From positions 84,899,189 through 84,963,188 of the forward strand of contig OV884009.1 in the NCBI GenBank assembly GCA_930367205.1: DNA of 64,000 nt, given 5' to 3'. The position numbers and the translations under genes were made by a program. Below the pieces are notes generated by a model. It worked only from the letters and a program-made list of their open reading frames with translations, did not search any database and was not told where the DNA came from. Positions 56,301 through 64,000 of the stretch are shown piece after piece. The stretch comes from Acanthosoma haemorrhoidale (Eukaryota > Arthropoda > Insecta > Hemiptera > Acanthosomatidae). Positions within the stretch are counted from its first letter, which is position 1. Every line of letters starts with the position of its first letter.

Positions 56301-59300
56301 AATTAAAATATATGATCTTAAAGATCAAAAAAACACATGCCAGCAGTTATTAGAAAATTATAGTAACAGCTCAGTGACCGATCACTAATATCAAACTACG
56401 TCACATATTTCTAAGCAGTACCTTAGATTCTCCAGAATCGCGAATCATAAAGCTTTGACATTCCTCACTTTTTTCCTTAATAAAAAGGCCAGAGATGGTG
56501 CCTCAAGTCCTCCAGTTTTCCCAGGACACGATGAGAGTCCTAGGCAATGATTTTAATTTTTGGGCAGTTTCAGCGGAGCTGTTTACAAATGCATAAATTA
56601 GCAATGCTTTTGTCCCTCCAGTGCTCCCCTACTTCTTTTGTCGTAATGTCGTGCCTGGTCATTTTTTTGACGACTTTCTTTCACAATTCCTCTAAGGGCA
56701 TCCTAGCTCCTCCTCAGGAACTTAATATTTGCTTCATGGCTTTTGGGTACAGAGGTAATGGATGGTTCCCAAAAAATTATTTCTTCAAAGTATACATTTT
56801 TTAAACTGATTATTTTTTAAGTTAGAAGTGCTGCGAAAAAGTTAAACTATTCAGCAAAGGGAATAGTGCTAATTTAAATATACCAAGAAATGACTATGCT
56901 TCTATAACCCAGCTAATCTCAACTATATAAACATATCCACTAGATAATTATTGTTAAAAATATAATTAAAATATATGATCTTAAAGATAAAAAAAACACA
57001 TGCCAGCAGTTATTAGAAAATGATAGTAACAGCTCAGTGACCGATCACTAATATCAAACTACGTCACATATTTCTAAGCAGTATCTTAGATTTTCCAGAA
57101 TCGCGAACTCATCATAAAGCTTTGACATTCCTCATTTTTTTCCTTAATAAAAAGGCCCGACATTGTGCCTCAAGTCCTCCAGTTTTCCCAGGACACGATG
57201 AGAGTCCTAGGCAATGATTTTAATTTTTGGGCAGTTTCAGCGGAGTTGTTTACAAATGCATAAATTAGCAATGCTTTTATCCCTCCAGTGCTCCCCTACT
57301 TCTTTTGTTGTAATGTCGTGCCTGGTCATTTTTTTTACGACTTTCTTTCACAATTCCTCTAAGGGTATCCTAGCTCCTCCTCAGGAACTTAATATTTGCT
57401 TCATGGCTTTTGGGTACAGAGGTGATGGATGGTTCCAAAAAAATCATTTCTTCAAAGTATACATTTTTTAAAACTGATTATTTTTTAAGTTAGAAGTGCT
57501 GCGAAAAAGTTAAACTATTCAGCAAAGGGAATAGTGCTAATTTAAATATACCAAGAAATGACTATGCTTCTATAACCCAGCTAATCTCAACTATATAAAC
57601 ATATCCACTAGTTAATTATTGTTAAAAATATAATTAAAATATATGATCTTAAAGATCAAAAAAACACATGCCAGCAGTTATTAGAAAATGATAGTAACAG
57701 CTCATAGACAGATAACTAATATCAAACTACGTCACATATTTGATTAGTGCCAAATATTTTGTCTACGCCATTAAACGAATGGTACAGAACATATTTCTAA
57801 GCAGTACCTTTGATTTTTCAGAATCGCGAATCATCATAAAGATTTGACATTCCTCACTTTTTTCTTTAATAAAAAGGCCCGAGATGGTGCCTCAAGTCCT
57901 CCAGTTTTCCAAGGACACGATGAGAGTCCTAGGCAAAGATTTTAAGTTTTGGGCAGTTCCAGCGGAGCTGTTTACAAATGCATAAATTAGCAATGCTTTT
58001 GTCCCTCCAGTGCTCCCCTACTTCTTTTGTCGTAATGTCGTGCCTGGTCATTTTTTTGACGACTTTCTTTCACAATTCCTCTAAGGGCATCCTAGCTCCT
58101 CCTCAGGAACTTAATATTTGCTTCATGGCTTTTGGGTACAGAGGTAATGGATGGTTCCCAAAAAATTATTTCTTCAAAGTATACATTTTTTAAAACTAAT
58201 TATTTTTTAAGTTAGAAGTGCTGCGAAAAAGTTAAACTATTCAGCAAAGGGAATAGTGCTAATTTAAATATACCAAGAAATGACTATGCTTCTATAACCC
58301 AGCTAATCTCAACTATATAAACATATCCACTAGATAATTATTGTTAAAAATATAATTAAAATATATGATCTTAAAGATCAAAAAAACACATGCCAGCAGT
58401 TATTAGAAAATGATAGTAACAGCTCAGTGACCGATCACTAATATCAAACTACGTCACATATTTCTAAGCAGTATCTTAGATTTTCCAGAATCGCGAACTC
58501 ATCATAAAGCTTTGACATTCCTCACTTTTTTCCTTAATAAAAAGGCCCGAGATTGTGCCTCAAGTCCTCCAGTTTTCCCAGGACACGATGAGAGTCCTAG
58601 GCAATGATTTTAATTTTTGGGCAGTTTCAGCGGAGTTGTTTACAAATGCATAAATTAGCAATGCTTTTGTCCCTCCAGTGCTCCCCTACTTCTTTTGTCG
58701 TAATGTCGTGCCTGGTCATTTTTTGTACGACTTTATTTCACAATTCCTCTAAGGGCATCCTAGCTCCTCCTCAGGAACTTAATATTTGCTTCATGGCTTT
58801 TGGGTACAGAGGTGATAGATGGTTCCAAAAAAATCATTTCTTCAAAGTATACATTTTTTAAAACTGATTATTTTTTAAGTTAGAAGTGCTGCGAAAAAGT
58901 TAAACTATTCAGCAAAGGGAATAGTGCTAATTTAAATATACCAAGAAATGACTATGCTTCTATAACCCAGCTAATCTCAACTATATAAACATATCCACTA
59001 GATAATTATTGTTAAAAATATAATTAAAATATATGATCTTAAAGATCAAAAAAACACATGCCAGCAGTTATTAGAAAATGATAGTAACAGCTCAGTGACC
59101 GATCACTAATATCAAACTACGTCACATATTTCTAAGCAGTATCTTAGATTTTCCAGAATCGCGAACTCATCATAAAGCTTTGACATTCCTCACTTTTTTC
59201 CTTAATAAAAAGGCCCGAGATTGTGCCTCAAGTCCTCCAGTTTTCCCAGGACACGATGAGAGTTCTAGGCAATGATTTTAATTTTTGGGCAGTTTCAGCG

Positions 59301-59689
59301 GAGTTGTTTATAAATGCATAAATTAGCAATGCTTTTGTCCCTCCAGTGCTCCCCTACTTCTTTTGTCGTAATGTCGTGCCTGGTCATTTTTTTGACGACT
59401 TTCTTTCACAATTCCTCTAAGGGCATCCTAGCTCCTCCTCAGGAACTTAATATTTGCTTCATGGCTTTTGGGTACAGAGGTAATGGATGGTTCCCAAAAA
59501 ATTATTTCTTCAAAGTATACATTTTTTAAAACTGATTATTTTTTAAGTTAGAAGTGCTGCGAAAAAGTTAAACTATTCAGCAAAGGGAATAGTGCTAATT
59601 TAAATATACCAAGAAATGACTATGCTTCTATAACCCAGCTAATCTCAACTATATAAACATATCCACTAGATAATTATTGTTAAAAATAT

Positions 59690-59955
59690 ATGATCAAAGA
59701 TCAAACAAAACACATGCCAGCAGTTATTAGAAAATGATAGTAACAGATGGTGCCTCGAGTCCTCCAGTTTTCCAAGGACACGATGAGAATCCTAAGCAAA
59801 GATTTTAATTTTTGGGCAGTTTCAGCGGAGTTGTTTACAAATGCATAAATTAGCAATGCTTTTGTCCCTCCAGTGCTCCCCTACTTCTTTTGTCGTAATG
59901 ATGTGCCTGGTCATTTTTTTGATGACTTTCTTTCACAATTCCTCTAAGGGCATCC
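59690..59955 (+). repeat. degenerate last monomer of the satellite
   Basis: The final monomer lost about 140-190 bp (AACAG joins directly to ATGGTGCCTC at about 59745). The palindrome is shortened to GATCAAAGATC, and the copy stops at GGGCATCCT (59955), beyond which no satellite sequence is seen. This is the expected decay at an array edge. Confidence 0.85.
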
Positions 59956-60104
59956 TTTGAGATTTTTATCTTCGTTCTTAGGTTCCTGGATATCAACAGT
60001 TGTAATGGTGAGGTTTGTAGTCCGGCAACTAGAAAATTCTTAAAATTTAATAAGTAAAGGTTGAAATCTCCTTTATTGTATTGACATTTCTATTTCGCAT
60101 GTTT

Positions 60105-60510
60105 GTAACAATGCCCACATTTTTTTTTTAGCCAATCCGTTGCTTTTAGGATAATGTGGACTCACCTCCTAAATTACTTAGCATATTCCTGGAACTCAGA
60201 AAATCCAAACTGATCGTTATTAGCAATAATAATTTTTGGGGTTCCGAACTGTGTAAATATGGATTTTACCACCTCAATAAAATTCTTAGTAGTTTCATTG
60301 CCGATCTTTAAATCTTCAGCCCCATCTAGAATAGTAGTCTAGCAGATAAAGGAAATTATCTCCGTTAAACTCGTCAATGTCAAGAGATATTTCATAAAAT
60401 GGAATGTCCAGTATCTCTTGCAAAGAAGTTCTTGGATTTTGCTGCGTTGGAATCTTTGACAAACACTACAAGATGTGACCAAGTTCTGACGTTACTCCAG
60501 GTTAATAGAA
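60105..60510 (-). pseudogene. gypsy integrase fragment (decayed)
   Basis: Read leftwards: PGVTSELGHIL (zinc region), SKIPTQQNPRTSLQE, ISLDIDEFNGDNFLYLLDYYSR with the first catalytic Asp, and after a frameshift NETTKNFIEVVKSIFTQFGTPK then IIIANNDQFGFSEFQEYAK (second Asp retained in NND). After another shift comes SPHYPKSNGLAKKN, where the catalytic Glu is Lys. The spacing and motifs fit the K02A2.6-like gypsy integrases. The fragment is dead and has no LTR nearby. Confidence 0.8.
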
Positions 60511-60630
60511 AAACTGTTTCACTTTTGATTTCATTTTTATAAGTCCTAAGAAGTTTTCATGAAGAAGACTAATTTTGCATGAACTGAGAGCTACTATTAG
60601 TGTTAAATACGAACTATTACGATAGAATAG

Positions 60631-60879
60631 TTATCCTTTAGAAAGCCTGCTGAGCCTGTCAATGATTTTATTAGGGCTGTTAATTATGATAAAGAGATAG
60701 CTAATAGAATCCCAAAATTTAGTTTATCTGTTGATGAGAGATCAGATGATGTAATTCAAGTGTTTTCGGAGAAACACTGTGTGAAAGTGAAGTGTCAGGG
60801 AATGGGGTTTTATCATCAGTCGAGTATGATAATTCTCTTACATAATTCACAGACCTTTTTCAGAAGTTTTCTAGTATAA
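60631..60879 (+). other. unassigned open frame running into the direct repeat
   Basis: An 82-codon plus-strand frame between stops, reading KPAEPVNDFIRAVNYDKEIA and FSLSVDERSDDVIQVFSEKH. It looks protein-like but is not recognised. It has no start codon near its beginning, and its last 40 bases lie in the duplicated segment. Confidence 0.25.
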
Positions 60880-61274
60880 CGTCACTCACATCTTCAGGCC
60901 TAACACAACACATGAAAAAGTTTTACAAAAACTGCTTCCACTAGAAAAATAAAACTTATGAACGATAAAGATTATTTTATCCATCTAAGCCATCCCACTC
61001 CGAAGACTCTCATGATATCTGGCTCCATAGATTGTGCTCCAGGCTTCTCCTCTACCTCCAATTAATGCTTTTTTTTGGAGGAATATAGATTTAGGGTAGA
61101 ATTTATTGAAGACAAGGAGTTCGTCTGACCTTGAGATGGTCCTGACTCAAAGTCTTAACTTAAAACAGGGTGGATCAAGTGTATATGAGTTTTCTTTTCA
61201 TGTGAGAATTCAACCTCTGAAATAATGTCCCCACCCAATTCATTGGTGAGAAGCTTCAGCTTCAATTCATTAAT
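60838..61274 (+). repeat. 437-bp direct repeat, copy 1
   Basis: From TTACATAATTCACAGACC to TTCAATTCATTAAT. It is repeated at 61713-62150 with an offset of 875 bp and only a handful of differences. No coding sequence is recognised in it. Confidence 0.9.
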
Positions 61275-61534
61275 AAAATTGTGCGTCTTATTTCAATTGA
61301 CCTATTCGTTTTCACGTTAACTTGTGAGCCGAGATAGACAAAGTCTCCTACTTTGTCAAATAATCTCCTGTGATAATCTATTCCATCTGGTCGACCTCCT
61401 CGACTTAATACCACGAATTTAGTCTGGGGATTATTTCTAGGACCAACCCAAGCGCCTTCTGCAGGTGCTTGGAGCAATAACGCTCTCTTAATGGCTTCTT
61501 GAAAGAATCTCTCTACCATCGTGAATTCGTGCAC
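61262..61534 (-). pseudogene. RTE-like LINE reverse transcriptase fragment
   Basis: A 90-codon frame with KFVVLSRGGRPDGIDYHRRL and KVGDFVYLGSQVNVKTNRSI then EIRRTI. This is the post-palm block (VDNFVYLGSxVN..xxxxEIxRRI) of RTE-type reverse transcriptases. The catalytic YADD box and everything upstream are missing, and the fragment ends at the edge of the direct repeat. Confidence 0.7.
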
Positions 61535-61712
61535 GCAACACTGGTATTGTGTGAAAAAAATTTTACTGATTTTTTTAACTAATGAGTTTATAGCCTTCGA
61601 CTGTTTTCTAAGGGTTTATTAACCATGTTTCAGCTATTGTTTACATTTTTGGATGAAGGTTATCTGGTCCATTTCCATCTGTCTCCGACTGTAGACCCCC
61701 TGTGACCGAGGG

Positions 61713-62150
61713 TTACATAATTCACAGACCTTTTTCGGAAGTTTTCTAGTATAACGTCACTCACATCTTCAGGCCTAACACAACACAAGAAAAAGTTTTA
61801 CAAAAACTGCTTCCACTAGAAAAATAAAACTTATGAACGATAAAGATTATTTTATCCATCTAAGCCATCCCACTCCGAAGACTCTCATGATATCTGGCTC
61901 CATAGATTGTGATCCAGGCTTCTCCTCTACCTCCAATTCATGCTTTTTTTTTGGAGGAATATAGATTTAGGGTAGAATTTATTGAAGACAAGGAGTTCGT
62001 CTGACCTTGAGATGGTCCTGACTCAAAGTCTTAACTTAAAACAGGGTGGATCAAGTGTATATGAGTTTTCTTTTCATGTGAGAACTCAACCTCTGAAATA
62101 ATGTCCCCACCCAATTCATTGGTGAGAAGCTTCAGCTTCAATTCATTAAT
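61713..62150 (+). repeat. 437-bp direct repeat, copy 2
   Basis: Second copy of 60838-61274. It ends in an AT-rich inverted stretch of ATTAATATT and AATATTAAT units (62146-62190) that is absent from copy 1. Confidence 0.9.
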
Positions 62151-64000
62151 ATTAATTAAAATATTAATATCATAATTAAAATATTAATATTTCTGACTAA
62201 GATGGCTCGCTCAAAAATAGTACTCCCAAAAGATGTTCATTTCCCCAGATGTTCAGCATAATAATCGTAGTGTTTCGGCATTTTACCCAAAGAATCCATT
62301 TCGAAAAATAAATTTACTTCATCTAATATTATTAATATCAAGTATACCCTTAACATCTATTAAATGAAACGCATACCACTGACATTCTATATAAACTTAA
62401 TAGTACCTAAACAATTTCAAGCCTATTTGATAAATCATTCAGAAATGAATTCAGAAGTCTGACCGACTCATGAAATTGTGATTTTTTATGAGGAAGGGAA
62501 AGTTCAAACTTTCTAGGAAGTACTAATGTTTTTTGATGAAAAATCATGAAAAGTAAATAATTTTACATTTATATATACACTTTAGTATTATCTAAAATGC
62601 AATACAAGATATTTTACGTCAACTAGGTTTCCACATACTATATAATATACTTCTTTGGTTGTCTATAAATTTAATTTTTTTGCATTGAGCATTTTAGGAG
62701 GGTGTATGCTAATTCACTCTAAATAAAACTTTGTGGGAAGTCAAGAATTCGTATTTCTTTATTCTATGGATCTATAGGGATCATCATTCTTCACACCAGG
62801 GTAATGGTTGTTTGATACACGGCCATTGCTATTTTCCAGGAGATAGTATTAGTTTTAAATAGTTAAAATATGATTAGGGAGTGAGTAAGTTCTTTAAAAT
62901 TTTAATTTTCCCAATACATGAATTTATGGTGGATTTTATTATATACTTGGGTAATATCTCGGTATTTTCCGATATTGTGGTTGGTCCTTGGTCCAGGATG
63001 TGTGAAACCTAAGATAGATGGCTGGTCACGGTTAGGGCCACATTCTCCCTCTTATTGAACGATCAATCAAACGGCTGCATTGGATCTGGTCGAACAAAAT
63101 GTGACTGTTTGCTGTTAATGGAAGACATAACCCTAACCGTGACGTAGGCGTAACTCATTTGCTCTTATAAGTCCACGAAATTATAAGGTTCTAGAATTTG
63201 AAGGTTCTTTTATATTTATAAATCTATTGGGATTTCTAACAGGAGCAGCGGTAGCTGTAGAGCACTTATATAGATAGTGGTAATACGTTTTAGGCGAGTT
63301 TTGACTGTTGACTCTTTCACAAGGTTCGTTACATTACACTTAATAGTCAAAACATACTTGTCATTGACCCGGCTTGTTGAACCCCAAAATCGCCCAAAAG
63401 TTTTGTTTTCATTAAAGAAGTTTTTTGTTTCAATTTTTTATTTTATATTTCTAACCTTTATACTCGTAATCCAATCTGTCTCATTTTTTTTCAATCTTAA
63501 TGAATTTACAATTGAATTTTATTTTTTAAGCATCTATGGGTTTCTATTTTACAAGAGCCCAAAGAGCAATTAGATATCTTGTGAAATGTGGACGTCTTGG
63601 AAAGAAAGTAGTATTTCTGGTTTTACGATTTCTTTTTGGTTCCCATAAATTGCTTCCACATAGCAAAATATTTTAACTCACCCTTTGCTATTTTTATTTT
63701 CATGATATATATATACGCTGCCCCACGAAAAAAAAAGTAGCGCACTTACAAAAATTCAAACGTTTGGTTGGTAATAGAATTGTTTTGGTTATCAATCCTT
63801 TTTTTAATTAATATTAAACTTTTTCAGTGATAAGTGGCTATACATATGTAAACCCCCGACTTTCTCTCTCCTCCTCCTCCCCCTAAATGTTTACAGGAAT
63901 TCGGGAAAATATTAATGCCAGGAGAGGGCATTACTTAAGGAAAGGGGAACCTGAAATATTACATGGAATTGACATATCTAGGGGAAGACAGATTTAGATT
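62151..64000. other. AT-rich unassigned DNA with one short inverted repeat
   Basis: No gene recognised. GTCACGGTTAGGG at 63025-63037 is matched by its exact reverse complement at 63131-63143, possibly the ends of a tiny transposon-like unit. From 63716, CGCTGCCCCACGAAA with GTAGCGCAC, preceded by TA, looks like one end of a Tc1/mariner-type element whose other end lies outside the window. Confidence 0.35.

Larger units (their letters stand above)
42931..59955 (+). repeat. 17-kb satellite array, about 665- and 722-bp monomers
   Basis: Twenty-four complete monomers, each with the same internal ATG at 43552, 44274, 44938, 45602, 46269, 46935, 47658, 48380, 49101, 49765, 50429, 51096, 51763, 52486, 53208, 53872, 54536, 55203, 55925, 56589, 57256, 57978, 58646 and 59314, plus partial copies at both ends. 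Spacing falls into two classes, 664-668 bp (15 intervals) and 721-723 bp (8 intervals). Long monomers contain an extra segment of about 58 bp (from GATTAGTGCCAAATA to GGTACAGAAC). Monomers are highly similar, all in the same direction. Each carries a palindrome GATCTT-A-AAGATC and most a near-palindrome AGTGACCGATCACT. The shared 71-85 codon frame (MHKLAMLLSLQC) is discussed under rejected items. Confidence 0.95.

Noticed and set aside
43552..59529. The 71-85 codon frame (MHKLAMLLSLQC) repeated in all 24 satellite monomers as a gene family
   Set aside because: The differences between copies that I can see are mostly amino-acid changing (V/L, N/D, N/K, S/P, MA/ID), the frame has no splice or promoter context, and openness in every copy follows from monomer homogeneity.
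1..64000. tRNA, rRNA, snRNA genes or CRISPR arrays
   Set aside because: I looked for tRNA A/B boxes, conserved snRNA and rRNA words and spaced short repeats and found none. The only long repeat array is the satellite.

Overview
This window is a stretch of eukaryotic nuclear DNA, AT-rich by eye, built mostly from nested and decayed retrotransposons plus one long satellite array. The mix (copia, gypsy, Jockey, LOA/I-like, R1-like and RTE-like remnants, a mariner-type miniature element, very AT-rich introns) points to an invertebrate, most likely an arthropod. A copepod crustacean would fit, but that is a guess and no host gene here proves it. No bacterial operon, rRNA, tRNA or CRISPR array was seen.

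Layout. 1-3.4 kb: AT-rich DNA with a candidate two-exon small secreted-protein gene (minus, 1405-1929) and a 110-bp mariner-type MITE (2142-2251). 3.4-8.4 kb: a decayed gypsy integrase tail abutting a nearly full-length but inactivated copia element (minus, 3980-8421) with both LTRs and a copia-type half-tRNA primer site. 8.4-11.9 kb: unassigned DNA and LTR remnants. 11.9-15 kb: a Jockey-type LINE whose reverse transcriptase C-terminal half is tandemly triplicated. 15.1-17 kb: a decayed repeat-derived ORF bracketed by divergent inverted repeats of about 250 bp. 19-31 kb: a nest. A gypsy pol fragment (minus) meets an R1-like LINE fragment (plus), which meets a truncated LINE with a PHD-type ORF1 (minus). 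That LINE is split by a 5.4-kb LOA/I-like LINE (22659-28027) with a 9-bp target duplication, and its 5' end is fused in frame to a gypsy gag. 31.3-36.2 kb: a young gypsy element with LTRs that look identical, sitting in a (TA)n tract, with gag and protease but most of the reverse transcriptase, and all RNase H and integrase, deleted. 36.2-42.9 kb: mostly single-copy-looking DNA with several candidate exons and a decayed repeat-derived coding chain (minus). 42.9-60.0 kb: a 17-kb tandem array of 24 ORF-bearing satellite monomers plus partial ends, in two length classes (about 665 and 722 bp) with higher-order structure. 60-64 kb: a decayed gypsy integrase, a 437-bp direct duplication around an RTE-like fragment, and AT-rich DNA.

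How it works together. There is no functional gene cluster. The interest lies in the order of insertions, in trans-mobilisable elements (the deleted gypsy with matching LTRs), in chance ORF fusions, and in the higher-order satellite. Host genes, if present, are represented only by candidate exons.
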